Part shown: positions 1 through 9,132 of the stretch, one piece after another
Layout: each line of letters begins with the position of its first letter
Numbering within the stretch: the stretch's first letter is position 1
Assembly: GCA_047615875.1 (NCBI GenBank)
Contig: JBLHGU010000055.1
Span: forward strand, 1 to 26,983
Direction: 5' to 3'
From: JBLHGU01 sp047615875
Lineage (GTDB): Bacteria > Pseudomonadota > Gammaproteobacteria > Arenicellales > CAJQKF01
DNA length: 26,983 bases
Program-made: the position numbers and the translations under genes
The notes under the pieces: generated by a model
What the model was told of the DNA's origin: nothing
What the model saw: the letters and a program-made list of their open reading frames with translations, nothing else
Database searches by the model: none

Positions 1-320
1 TTCAAATTGAAAAAAGTCGTCGTCTATAAAAGCGCGCCGCGGAAAAGTTCGAGCAGACTCTATAGGGGAGCTAATGGCTGCACGTTCCTCACGGGTGAGT
101 AACTCAGATAAACTTTTCATGATTTCTAGCTCGGAATATTGTGAAGTGTTTTTAAAATTGATTGAATTTTACCTTAACTTCTCCCATTTAGTTATTTCCT
201 CGCAGCAACGAAAATTCGGGAGATAACCTATCCCCTTAGTTTTCCCGACCTGGAATGACTATCAGTTCACGTAACACTGAAAATGTAACCCCGTGACCTT
301 CATTTTCACTTGATGGTTAA
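1..320. other. Gene-free stretch
   Basis: No reading frame here resembles a known protein on either strand. It is AT-rich and crossed by stops. It lies directly upstream of a decayed enolase-superfamily fragment, so it may hold the eroded front of that gene, but nothing recognisable remains. I see no tRNA, rRNA or clear promoter. Confidence 0.4.
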
Positions 321-503
321 CTGGGTTTTTCGATACGTTCGACTCCAGGCATATATAACAAAAAGCTCGATTATGGCGTGACAGTTGGCGAGCATGACAC
401 GTCTGTTGGTCATGGACTCCTTCATGTTGCTGATTCCCCAGGTCTTGGTGTTCAGATTGATGAATCAACCCTCGGCGAAGCGCTTGCGGAATGGCGAGTT
501 TAG
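321..503 (+). pseudogene. C-terminal remnant of an enolase-superfamily (mandelate racemase/muconate lactonizing type) gene
   Basis: An open frame of about 60 codons, with no start codon and a stop TAA just before it (318-320), ends at TAG 501-503. Its last part reads GLLHVADSPGLGVQIDE, then STLGEALAEWRV. This is the typical tail of mandelate racemase/muconate lactonizing enzymes, where a short strand ending in PD-x-PGLG-hydrophobic-E/D is followed by a final helix. The catalytic barrel, with its metal ligands and catalytic lysines, is absent, so the fragment cannot be active. Family members are usually 350-400 residues, so only about the last sixth is left. The downstream stretch to the next gene (504-736) holds nothing I recognise. 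The family call rests on this one motif and no particular substrate can be named. Confidence 0.5.
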
Positions 504-736
504 TAGTTCCAAAGCTTGCGAAAAGGCGTCGCAGATCCGATTGGGTGCACGGTACTTGCCATTGAAACACCGTCGGCTGCTAGACATGTATGCCTGTGAA
601 GAATACCGGTTGTAAGGTCTGCTCCCGAGTTTAATTCCGGTTGATTTTCCACCGACACTGGGCGTCTACTAACAAAATATTTTGTACTATTTAGGTTGCT
701 ATAGTCTCTTCCCACAGTGACCAAAACCCAGATTCG

Positions 737-2195
737 ATGTCAAACGACCAATCATTGCCACGCAAGCTTGCTGCTATCCTGCATGCCGATGTGGTTGGAT
801 TTAGTCGCTTAACGGGTGATGATGAAGAGGACACGTATCGACAGGTGCGTCAGGCACTGGACCGTATCACTGTTCAGGTAAACGCCCATAATGGACGAGT
901 CGTCAATTATGCCGGTGACGCAGTATTGGCGGACTTCTCCAGCGCGCTGGATGCTGTGAACTGCGCCGTGGTAATACAGAATGAAATGTCACCTATCTCC
1001 GAAAACGACCGCAATAAAACAGTGCCGTTGCGTATCGGTATTAATCTCGGCGACGTAATCTCTGTCCGTGATAATATCTTTGGCGATGGCATGACCGAAG
1101 ACCTGATTACCAACTTATCAAAAATTTCGGGTGTGTTGGTTATAGCTAGAAATTCTGTATTTGCCTACAAGGGGCAAGCTGTGAACATCCCGTCCGTCGC
1201 CAGGGAATTAGGCGTACGTTATATTTTGGAAGGCAGTATAAGCACGGCCGGTAACCAGATTCGTGTAAATGCCTAGCTGATCGATGGCGTTAGTGGTGCG
1301 CATCTTTGGGTCGAACGTTACGACGGTGTGCTGAATGACATATTTGCGCTACAGGACCGAATCACCAATCAAATTGTCCAGTCTATGGAGTTGAAGCTAA
1401 CTGAAAAGGAACGAAGCAGGATCAGTGAACGCTATACCAACAACGCGGACGCCTATGATTATTTTGCGTGGCCAAAATCGCTTGAGTGAATACAGTGAAG
1501 GAAGTTATGAACCTGCACGGGAATTATTCAGGCAGGCAATCAGTCTCGATCCTTCATTTGCGCGGGCTTACTCTTCGTTGGCGATTTCCTATATGAACGA
1601 GGTAATGACCGGTTACAGTGATAACCCTGAAGAATCCTTGAGTATTGCCCTGGAGCTGACTGACAACGCGATCTCTATCGATCAGACACTGCCCCATGTG
1701 TATTTCTCACGTTCTTTTGCTTTGCTATTACGCAAGCATCACAGCGAGGCCGTGGAACACGCCCAAAGAGACGTCGAAATCGACCCTAACTACGCCGATG
1801 CACTTGCCATGGAAGCATCTGTCCACACTTACAGAAAAGATGGTGCGTCTTTCGCATTTGATCCCATGGAACGTGCGATTAAACTGAACCCCAACTATTC
1901 AAGCGAATACCAGGGCATTTTGTCCCAGGCGCATTTTTGGACCGGAGACTATACAAAGGCACTTGAGTATCTGGAAATCGCAATAAATCGAAATCCAAAT
2001 AATATACAGTGGCACATTTTCGCTGCAGCTGCTTACATGAAGTTAGGTCGAACGGATGATGCCGAATGGTCGGTGGTGCAAATTGAAAGCCTCTATCCGG
2101 ATTTCAGCATTGAGCAGTGGGCCAGGGAACGTCCATTTGAAGATCCATCACAACTTGATCAGATGTTGGCCGATTTAAAAAGCGCTGGACTGTAG
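737..2195 (+). pseudogene. Broken class III nucleotide cyclase / TPR protein
   Basis: The first 179 codons begin with a class III cyclase domain: ILHADVVGFSRL carries the first metal Asp (D18) and YAGDAVLADF the second (D61). At about residue 116 the cyclase text (IFGDG) jumps straight into the family's later segment (DGMTEDLITNLS, then VIARNSVFAYKG). The second half of the cyclase domain and the usual linker are missing, apparently through deletion between two GDG-like sites near 1082-1090. The frame stops at TAG 1274-1276, where homologues have Gln in NAQLIDG. Beyond it the text resumes as QLIDGVSGAHLWVERYDG. A second lesion sits at the T4 run 1462-1465, where DYF-LRGQ needs two more bases. 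The rest (to 2195) is a TPR domain with several repeats such as ALEYLEIAINRNPNN. Three independent lesions make a functional product very unlikely. Confidence 0.85.
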
Positions 2196-2244
2196 GGTCT
2201 GTAACTGCAACCACGTTTTTGTATGGTTCAATGCGCAATAGTTT

Positions 2245-2463
2245 TTGCGTCCCAGTTGCAACACGATATTTTTCGCAATAATTTCCTGTTTCAACAATCC
2301 ACGTATGCTTAGAAATACATTGGCGGGATATGTAAATCAAACTGCTGATGTTGACCTTGAAGTTATACTGGTTGATAACAACTCCGAGGTTCCTCATTCT
2401 GTGCACTGTAAAGAGCTGTTAAGTTCTCGGCTACCCTTTGACGCTGTACAAAACTATCACTGA
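2245..2463 (+). pseudogene. N-terminal stub of a family 2 glycosyltransferase
   Basis: A 72-codon frame opening with TTG contains FAIISCFNNPRMLRNTLAGY followed by DLEVILVDNNSE. This matches the start of GT-A fold, family 2 glycosyltransferases: beta strand, T/F-N-R-x2-L helix, then the VIVVDN nucleotide-binding strand. The frame ends about 40 residues later, before the DxD metal motif and the acceptor domain. It is therefore either a truncated remnant or the edge of a deletion. No ribosome binding site is evident before the TTG. It lies between the broken cyclase gene and the convergent acyl-CoA ligase, a zone that otherwise holds no intact gene. The family call is reasonable but based on a short match. 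Confidence 0.45.
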
Positions 2464-2577
2464 AAATTAGATGCATCTGTTTTTACCGAGCGCTAAGCTC
2501 TGTGCAGACATGCATAGAATCATTACGAATTTAAGGGATAGCAAGAGTGATTATCAATGAAACAATTGAACTACACA

Positions 2578-4140
2578 TTAAAGCACCCGAACAACGCTAT
2601 CCTCTGTATGTTTAGGAAGCAACTCCTTGCGAATTCGCTGAGTGCCGGTGAGTGGAAACTGATCCACAATGGTCAGGTACCGGGGTATCTGGAATTCAGG
2701 TAGCTGCTCCGCGCACCAGCTAAAAATCTGTTCGTGAAGAGAGTTTTCGGCACCATTGCTCTCTAGTCCCTCCTTGCTTAGCTTTACAAAAAGCTTTATA
2801 TCCTCGTCTCCTAACTCGTCAGGTACGCCTATAGCGGCCGCTTGTTCCACCAGGGACAAACGTTCTATCACGCGTTCAATTTCCCACGCAGAAATATTCT
2901 CTCCACGACGACGAATGGATTCTTTTACTCGGCCCGAGTAGTAAAGATAGTTGTTTTCATCAAAGTAGCCCAAGTCACCAGTATAGAACCATTGGTTGCG
3001 AATGGCCTTATGGGTGGCCGCCTGATTTTTATAATAACCGGGGGTAATTAATCCCGGCTCCAGTTCGCGTACAGCAATTTCGCCATGATTATGTGGAGCA
3101 ACTTCCTTGTCATTTTGGTCTACAATTTTCACCTTAAAGTAAGGCGCGACCTGCCCTACAGATCCTTTGTGGCCGTCGGTATTTATGCTGGTAAAGCTGG
3201 AGGCTTCCGTCATGCCATATATTTCTCTAACCTGAATGTTGAATCGCGTTTCAAATTCTAATGCCACGGTCGCCGGTGCGCCGCCGCCCCAGGCTATTCG
3301 GCAACCATGTTTCTGGTCCAGTGGATCGGCGGGTTGCCTGAGTAGTATCTGTAATATACCGCCGAGAAAATGAATATGAGTTGCCTTACTTGCGCGAACT
3401 TTTTGCCAGAAACTGGAAGCACTAAACGTACCAATGAAATTCAGTTCAATATCTGCCATTAGCGGCAAGGGTAATAACTGTGCCGCACCAACATGATAAA
3501 GCGGTTCCCATATTGGGAAAATATCACCATCCTGAGCATGCGCAGATAATGATGCCGCATAGGCTGATGTGCGGAACATTTTATCAGTTACCAATACGCC
3601 CTTAGGTGGACCTGTTGTGCCCGATGTGTACATAATAAATAGTACGTCGCCGCCTTTTGCAGCAACAGGATTAATAGGTGGACCATTCAAATTCAGCTGA
3701 GTCGAGTCTGCCAATTTCCAGGCAGAACTATTTTCTGAACTATGGCTTATGGTATTTGTATTTGACACGGAGCATTGAGCGTCGTGCATAAGTTTAAGGT
3801 AGGATTCTTCTGCAATAATTAATTTGGGTTCAGAGTGATCGATAAGGTACTTTAGAGCACTGTGGCGCAGTCGTGTATTGACCGGGACTTGTATGGCGCC
3901 CAGCCAAGTCAAAGCAAAATACAGCACAACATAGTCCAGACTGTTGTCCATCATGACTGCAACTCTGTCGCCTGGTTGAATGTCGAGTCGGGCAAGAGCA
4001 GTTGCAATATTGCCAGCTCGAGAACTGAGTTCAGAAACTGTCAGTTCTTGTTGCGCATACCGGGCGTACACTGTGTCTGGCGAATGTTGTGTACGCTTCT
4101 GTAGCAGTGACAAGATGGTTTCGGAATCGCTGATTAACAT
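2578..4140 (-). CDS. CaiC-like acyl-CoA ligase (ANL superfamily)
   Basis: A 520-residue AMP-forming ligase that would activate a carboxylic acid to its CoA thioester through an acyl-adenylate in the cytoplasm. Visible ANL motifs are the P-loop-like YTSGTTGPPKG (about residue 170), WGGGAPA, the adenine-binding YGMTEAS, the hinge-side YTGDLG, and SGRVKESIRRRGENIS near the domain hinge. The overall layout and the RRRGENIS-x-x-EIE signature resemble crotonobetaine/carnitine-CoA ligases and bile-acid or cinnamate ligases. At the C-terminus the usual TGK catalytic lysine region reads TGTQRIRK, so Arg or a shifted Lys occupies the expected position. This is seen in some family members and may affect the adenylation half-reaction. 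It is divergent from the enoyl-CoA hydratase remnant and ADH genes. The substrate cannot be assigned. No strong Shine-Dalgarno precedes ATG 4140. Confidence 0.85.
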   Translation of the reverse strand: MLISDSETILSLLQKRTQHSPDTVYARYAQQELTVSELSSRAGNIATALARLDIQPGDRVAVMMDNSLDYVVLYFALTWLGAIQVPVNTRLRHSALKYLIDHSEPKLIIAEESYLKLMHDAQCSVSNTNTISHSSENSSAWKLADSTQLNLNGPPINPVAAKGGDVLFIMYTSGTTGPPKGVLVTDKMFRTSAYAASLSAHAQDGDIFPIWEPLYHVGAAQLLPLPLMADIELNFIGTFSASSFWQKVRASKATHIHFLGGILQILLRQPADPLDQKHGCRIAWGGGAPATVALEFETRFNIQVREIYGMTEASSFTSINTDGHKGSVGQVAPYFKVKIVDQNDKEVAPHNHGEIAVRELEPGLITPGYYKNQAATHKAIRNQWFYTGDLGYFDENNYLYYSGRVKESIRRRGENISAWEIERVIERLSLVEQAAAIGVPDELGDEDIKLFVKLSKEGLESNGAENSLHEQIFSWCAEQLPEFQIPRYLTIVDQFPLTGTQRIRKELLPKHTEDSVVRVL

Positions 4141-4309
4141 TTTTATGGTGTCGCTTTACGATGACCGGATATAGTAGTCCGTGATTCGACTCCATGACAA
4201 GAAAAATTGTTTCAGAGTTGAAAATCACCAGCTATTGAGTATAGAAGTTGCAATTTTTCCCATCTAAGTATTCAATTACCGTAACCCGAATGTAACAAGA
4301 TGATTAATC

Positions 4310-4946
4310 ATGAGTGACTATGTAATCCTGAGCCGAGAAAAATACACCGCCATTATTACCCTGAATCGTCCAGGCAAGCTTAATGCCTGGGATACTCCGA
4401 TCCGCCAGGAGATCATCACTGTTCTGGTTTCTGAGCTGGCGGGCCTTTTATAATTCCCTGCGACAGCTCGATAAGGCCTGCGTGGCTGCTCTAAATGGCG
4501 TTGCGGCGGGTTCGGCCTTTCAGTTTGCCATGTTAGCCGATGTGCGCATCGGCCATCCAGGTTCGAGAATGGGTCAACCAGAAATTAATTCAGGAATCCC
4601 AAGTGTGCTCGGGCCATTATTGATGGCCCCTCGTTTGGGCTTGCCTCGTACTATCGAACTGGTGTTAAGCGGGCGCATGATGGACGGCGAAGAATGTCAT
4701 CGCATCGGTCTGATTCATCAACTGGTTAGCCCCGAAGTGGTCATGGAAACCGCCCTGAAAGTTGCCGACGATCTCGGCGCAAAACCACCAATAGCGATGC
4801 GGTTAAATCGTCAACGCTTTCGAGAAATGACCCAGGCAGATTTTGACGATGCATTTGAAAAAGGCGTGGCCATTGAGGCGGGAGCATTTGATACCGGTGA
4901 ACTCCAGCAATCTATGGAAGAGTTTTTTACGGTAAGAAAAAAATAG
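4310..4946 (+). pseudogene. Enoyl-CoA hydratase/isomerase with internal deletion
   Basis: Translation from ATG 4310 gives a normal crotonase N-terminus (ITLNRPGKLNAWD) but reaches TAA at 4451-4453. The rest of the protein continues in another frame: WRAFYNSLRQLDK, then AALNGVAAGSAF, MGQPEINSGIPS and GRMMDGEECHRIGLIHQLV, ending at 4946. Around 4433-4437 roughly 40 residues are missing relative to a usual crotonase of about 250 residues. The loss includes the AF-x-AG-x-D segment that forms half of the oxyanion hole. Deletion plus frameshift means no active enzyme is expected. The downstream part keeps the PEI glutamate region. It stands 62 bases before the alcohol dehydrogenase gene on the same strand and was probably in the same operon. 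Confidence 0.85.
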
Positions 4947-4992
4947 AGTCCGGCTGATCGGTATTTCGACCTAGCTAAAATGAGCATGTACC

Positions 4993-5011
4993 AGGAGTAA
5001 CAGATGTAATG
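4993..5011 (+). promoter_or_regulatory. Shine-Dalgarno followed by a start-stop AUGUAA overlapping the ADH start
   Basis: AGGAG at 4993-4997 is six bases before ATG-TAA (5004-5009). The A that ends this TAA is also the first base of the real ATG (5009-5011). The ribosome site is therefore placed better for the two-codon ORF than for the gene (spacing 11). Initiation, immediate termination and restart on the overlapping AUG is a plausible way to tune translation. This reading is inference from spacing alone. Confidence 0.35.
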
Positions 5012-6121
5012 AAAATGAAAGCCGCTGTGCTGTTCGATGTGAATCAGGATATGGCCATCGAAGAAGTCGAGATCGCATCCCCCAAGGAAGGCGAGGTTTT
5101 ATTACGCATTGCCTATGCCGGCGTGTGTCACAGTGATTTGTCCACGGCCCGAGGACGGGGCGGGACTAATCTGCCCATCATTCTCGGTCACGAGGCCGCA
5201 GCAGTCGTGGAGGCAATCGGACCGGGTGTGAGTCGAGTGAAGCCTGGTGACCATGTTGTTTTATCCTGGTTTCCGTCATGTGGTCATTGCTACTACTGTT
5301 ACGAGGGTGTACCTACCCAGTGTGAGACCAATATGCCGGCGGCGCTAAACGGTACACTTTGGGATGGCACATCAAGACTTTATAGCCAAACCCGAGGAGC
5401 TTTGAATCATTTTGCCACGCAGTCTTCATTTGCCGAATATGCAGTGATGCCGGAGCAGGGGTGTTTGCGAATAGATTCGGATATTCCTTTGCAGGTAGCT
5501 GCTATTGTTGGTTGTGCCGTGACTACTGGATTCGGTGCAGTTGTCTGTGATGCCGCTGTGCAACCCGGACAAAGCGTCGCCATTTGGGGAATAGGCGGTG
5601 TGGGTATTAGTGCCATCCTCGGAGCGGTTAGTGTCGGAGCAGAGCGTATTATTGTCATCGACCCGAATCCACGTAAAGAAGCCGTGTCCATGAGTTTTGG
5701 CGCCACCCACTATATCAACCCAAATCTTACCGAAGATGTGCCACAGGCGATACGCGAACTTACAGCCGGACGGGGCGCTGATGCAACTCTGGATTGTATT
5801 GGCAACGCCGGTGCGTTTGATCAGGCTTTTCATTCGGCTCGGGCTGCCGGTACCATCGTCTCGGTGGGACAGACTGCCAAAGATGTTGACTTTATTATTC
5901 CCTCGGCCAGGAGCTTTCCCGTAGAACAAAAGCGAATCATCGGTAGTTACTACGGTGGCGGCGTTCCCGAACGAGATTTTAATAGATTGTTGGGGTTATA
6001 CAAAAGCGGCAAACTCGACCTCGACCGTATGATTGGGAAAACAGTGCCACTAGAGCAAATAAACGACGCAATGCGAGAGCTCGAATCCGGTGTGGATACA
6101 AGAATTCTGATTGGCTTTTAG
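5009..6121 (+). CDS. Zinc-dependent alcohol dehydrogenase (MDR family)
   Basis: A 370-residue cytoplasmic NAD(P)-dependent alcohol/aldehyde oxidoreductase. Catalytic zinc ligands are visible as Cys40 (GVCHSD), His61-Glu62 (LGHEAA) and probably Cys169. The structural-zinc lobe is complete: Cys91, 94, 97 and 105 with spacing C-x2-C-x2-C-x7-C. The Rossmann motif GIGGVG lies at 194-199, followed by an acidic residue (D218, VIDPN), which favours NAD over NADP. Length and the insertion after the zinc lobe fit the class III-like or aryl-alcohol dehydrogenase group. It follows the broken hydratase and would oxidise an alcohol or hydroxyacyl intermediate, but the substrate is unknown. The start is set by AGGAG at 4993-4997 and the overlapping start-stop ATGTAA. 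A second ATG two codons later is possible. Confidence 0.9.
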   Translation: MKMKAAVLFDVNQDMAIEEVEIASPKEGEVLLRIAYAGVCHSDLSTARGRGGTNLPIILGHEAAAVVEAIGPGVSRVKPGDHVVLSWFPSCGHCYYCYEGVPTQCETNMPAALNGTLWDGTSRLYSQTRGALNHFATQSSFAEYAVMPEQGCLRIDSDIPLQVAAIVGCAVTTGFGAVVCDAAVQPGQSVAIWGIGGVGISAILGAVSVGAERIIVIDPNPRKEAVSMSFGATHYINPNLTEDVPQAIRELTAGRGADATLDCIGNAGAFDQAFHSARAAGTIVSVGQTAKDVDFIIPSARSFPVEQKRIIGSYYGGGVPERDFNRLLGLYKSGKLDLDRMIGKTVPLEQINDAMRELESGVDTRILIGF

Positions 6122-6151
6122 AAGTGTACTAATAGCTCTTAGCGAATCATT

Positions 6152-6180
6152 CCAGGTATTTTGCAGTGCAAAATACCTGG
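6152..6180. repeat. Near-perfect palindrome between convergent genes
   Basis: Arms of 14 bases (CCAGGTATTTTGCA and its exact complement) flank a single central G at 6166. It sits in the 216-base gap between the end of the alcohol dehydrogenase gene and the end of the convergent antiporter gene. No T-run follows on either side, so it is not a textbook intrinsic terminator. It could still act as a two-way terminator or RNA stabiliser, or be a protein-binding site. Confidence 0.7.
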
Positions 6181-6337
6181 GCCATTATGGCTTGCACATT
6201 CCATACTTCCTGGGAGAAGGACCCATCAATGCGAATTCACTCTCCGTTGTTATTTCTCTACCTTAATGATTCGTGGCGTGATATGTGAACCGCGAGAAAT
6301 AGATTTGGATGTTTAGTTCAGAAAAATAATTTCCATT

Positions 6338-7802
6338 CTAATCATTTTCCAAATATTGCCGCCGTTCCTGCTCCATTTGCGTTTTGTATTCAGCCATTTC
6401 TTCTGGAACAACTGCCGCTTCAGGTCGCGATAGTTTTATACCCATAATATCCAGCTGCTTAAACCCGAGGTAATAAGGCTTCCAAAGTTTCAGAACAATA
6501 GGAACGGTAATATTGAGCATGAAACAGGCAAACATCAGTGTATAGAAGGCTTCAATACCAATAATTTTTTCTTGTACGAATGCGATATTTATGACAATGA
6601 AGGCAAGTTCTGCCCTTCCCAGCATACCAAGGCCAATCATTATGCTTTCATGCCACTTATAATTTCCAGTAAACCTTGCTGCGATCGAGGCAGATAGCAC
6701 TTGAAAAACTAATACTGTTAGAAACAACATTACCGCAATAGGCAAAACCTTAGCCATGATATCGACATCGAAAATTAATTTTCCGCCTAGATTGATAAAA
6801 AATATGGGTCCAAATATTGTGAAAGCCAGGTGCTCAATAACATGATTTGCATCGTGGAAATGATTATCTTCCTCGATGTAAGATTCTCCTTGTTCGTTGG
6901 TTTTTTCCTTACTAAAAATAAAATATTCACGATGGAAAAATAAACCCGCGAAGTACGCGCCAATTGCTGGATGGAAACCAAGAAGATGAGCGGTGACACC
7001 CGCCATCATCGCAAAGAACAACATGACCAGCGGTGTGAATTCCCCTTGATGAACTAAAAGTATCTTACGCACGCCGACTTTTGCGACTTGTCTGGAAAAC
7101 CAATATGAAATGCGCTGCAAAACCGACGCAGTCGCGGATAATTCTCGAGGCGCACGTTCAGGAAACGCAATGAGCCCCATAAAAAGTGTAATCGCAAAAA
7201 ATACAATGACCTTACCAATGATAATCGCGATATCAATAAAACTGGCACCGCCTTCGCCGCCGGTACCTGAGCTAACGACAATCAACGGAATAAGTATTGC
7301 CACACCAATCAATGAAGCCACGTCGTCTATTATTGCAGCAGTCATGATGCCCGTCGCTGCAGTAGATTTATGTAGTAAATCACCCCGCAAGCTCATCATG
7401 GTCAAGCTGACAGCGGTAGCCGTCATGGTTAAGCCCCACAACATACATATATTGTGCTCATAGCCAGCGAACGAAGCCACACCATAACCTGCCATAAAGG
7501 GAAATAACGCGCCTATAACCGCAACCCCCATGCTACGTTTTAGCCCCTGGGTAAAGCGGTTTAGATCCTCTTCAAGTCCCAAAGCAAACATGAGGAACAA
7601 AATTCCCCATTCCCCAATGGTTTCAAGAAATTCGTTATGTCCCGGTAAAATCCTACATTAGTTAGAATCGCACCAAACAGAATCAACCATAAAACATCCA
7701 CTGTTTTGGTTTTTTACTGATCAATTTTGAAATGACCACGACTGCAAAAACGATTGCAGAATATTCCCAAATTGAAAAACCTGAAGCACCTGGAGCGGTC
7801 AT
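6338..7802 (-). pseudogene. Cation/proton antiporter (CPA family) with two N-terminal frameshifts
   Basis: The long frame gives 420 residues of a polytopic membrane protein with about ten hydrophobic segments. It has the antiporter core TAAIIDDVASLIG, whose paired aspartates are typical of ion-translocating CPA transporters, and a charged C-terminal tail. Its natural start lies further upstream at ATG 7802, preceded by AGAGGA with 7 bases spacing. From there MTAPGASGFSIWEYSAIVF reads normally up to KLISKKPK. One base is then missing at the four-base run 7704-7707 (text continues TVDVLWLILFGAILTNVGF). Another is missing at 7647-7650 (continues LPGHNEFLETIGEWGILF into the long frame). The corrected protein is about 488 residues. 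Both lesions are losses in short homopolymers, so sequencing or assembly error is a real alternative to decay. It is last in the minus-strand catabolic operon. Confidence 0.75.
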
Positions 7803-7911
7803 GTTAATTTCCTCTAATCAGTATTGAGTTAGCAGTCTAACAACATCATTCTACGGTTTGCTGCCAAATTAAACTATGTAGAATTACCTTTGGACAAATA
7901 TTCTATTTAGG

Positions 7912-8985
7912 TTATGTCACTGGCGGAGGAATTAATACAAAATTTCCAACATGAGTTTTATCCAGAAACTGGCGTTGTGCCTCTGCAATTTCACTTAGTG
8001 GAAATGTTTTCGCAACTAGAGGTTTGATTTCATCACTTTCAATGTATCGAATCAAATTTGGAAATACAGGCTCATCCCACGCGGTACAACCAATCAAAGT
8101 AATATCTTTAAGATAAAAATCACGCATGTCGAGTTCAACAATCGGTCCAGCGATTGCACCAGATGATGCATAGCGGCCCCCTTTCTTCAGGAGCTTCAAC
8201 ATATTCGGGAATTCACGGCCAGCAACGTTATCAATTACCACATCCAATTGTCGCCCACCTATCGCCAGAACCAGGTCATCCTGCCTGGAAAACACTTGAT
8301 CGGCACCAATTTCAGAAACACGTTGCATTTTGTCCTTTCCACATACCGCAATAACATGCGCTCCCCGCCGCTTCGCGAGTTGAACGACAGCAGAACCCAC
8401 ACCACCAGATGCTCCAGTTATTAATACTGTATCTGAGTTATCAACCTGGGCACGATGTAACATATTTTCCGAAGTCGCGTAAGCGCATGGCATGGTTGCC
8501 AATTCCGCATTGCTCCAGTCGCAATCAACAGCAAATACTTCACTACTGGGTACTTTTACATATTGTGCGAAAGCGCCATCGAAATCCGATGCGATCCAAA
8601 CCGTCTCCAGGGAAGAAAAATTCATCGTACGCATACAAGAACGAACCAAAACCCGCTTATTGACTAGGCATTGATCTGCATCATCAAATGCCGCGGTAAC
8701 AATACCGCAACAATCTGTACCTTGTATAAATGGGAAAGGTGTCTCCTTGTCCCAGCCACCGTCAGATTTCTGGTTAGTCGAGTCGCTTTGTTCGCCAGAA
8801 AAATCTTCCGTACTATCTTTGATGCTCGAAGAGTACCAACCTAAGCGAGTATTAATTTCAGTATTGTTAACTCCGGCCGCAAGAACATTTATCAATACTT
8901 CACCTGGCAACAGATCTGGTATCGGAACTTCTCTATAATTCAGCATGTCATAGTCACCATTTCCCATGGTAACCACTGCCTTCAT
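7912..8985 (-). CDS. MDR-family (quinone oxidoreductase-like) NADPH oxidoreductase
   Basis: A medium-chain dehydrogenase/reductase of 357 residues from the chosen start. The GroES-like N-terminal domain begins MKAVVTMGNGDYDML, the Rossmann motif is GASGGVG, and the C-terminus is standard (FPLSEIAEAQRQF). There is no four-cysteine structural-zinc lobe and no clear catalytic-zinc Cys/His pair, so it belongs with the zinc-free quinone oxidoreductase/enoyl reductase branch. It would transfer hydride from NADPH to an activated alkene or carbonyl. An in-frame ATG at 9024 would add 13 residues. I prefer 8985 because it matches the family N-terminus and has AAGG ten bases upstream. It lies 147 bases after the flavin reductase gene in the same minus-strand operon. 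Substrate unknown. Confidence 0.85.
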   Translation of the reverse strand: MKAVVTMGNGDYDMLNYREVPIPDLLPGEVLINVLAAGVNNTEINTRLGWYSSSIKDSTEDFSGEQSDSTNQKSDGGWDKETPFPFIQGTDCCGIVTAAFDDADQCLVNKRVLVRSCMRTMNFSSLETVWIASDFDGAFAQYVKVPSSEVFAVDCDWSNAELATMPCAYATSENMLHRAQVDNSDTVLITGASGGVGSAVVQLAKRRGAHVIAVCGKDKMQRVSEIGADQVFSRQDDLVLAIGGRQLDVVIDNVAGREFPNMLKLLKKGGRYASSGAIAGPIVELDMRDFYLKDITLIGCTAWDEPVFPNLIRYIESDEIKPLVAKTFPLSEIAEAQRQFLDKTHVGNFVLIPPPVT

Positions 8986-9132
8986 TGTTTTCATGCCTTG
9001 TTTAATTTGGTACTTTTCGTTCATGAACTCACAAAATAAACATAAATTACGTTAATCCAAGTGTATCAGCCACGATAATAAATTGAGCAATTAGCGGCAA
9101 ATTATTATCTATTATGTAGGCTTATTACTCGA

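Noticed and set aside
93..106. String resembling the 16S rRNA GGGTGAGTAA region
   Set aside because: Similarity is limited to about ten bases, and the flanks do not match rRNA.
1274..1276. TAG in the cyclase/TPR gene as a recoded (pyrrolysine) codon
   Set aside because: Homologues have Gln there, the gene has two other lesions, and no Pyl machinery is visible.
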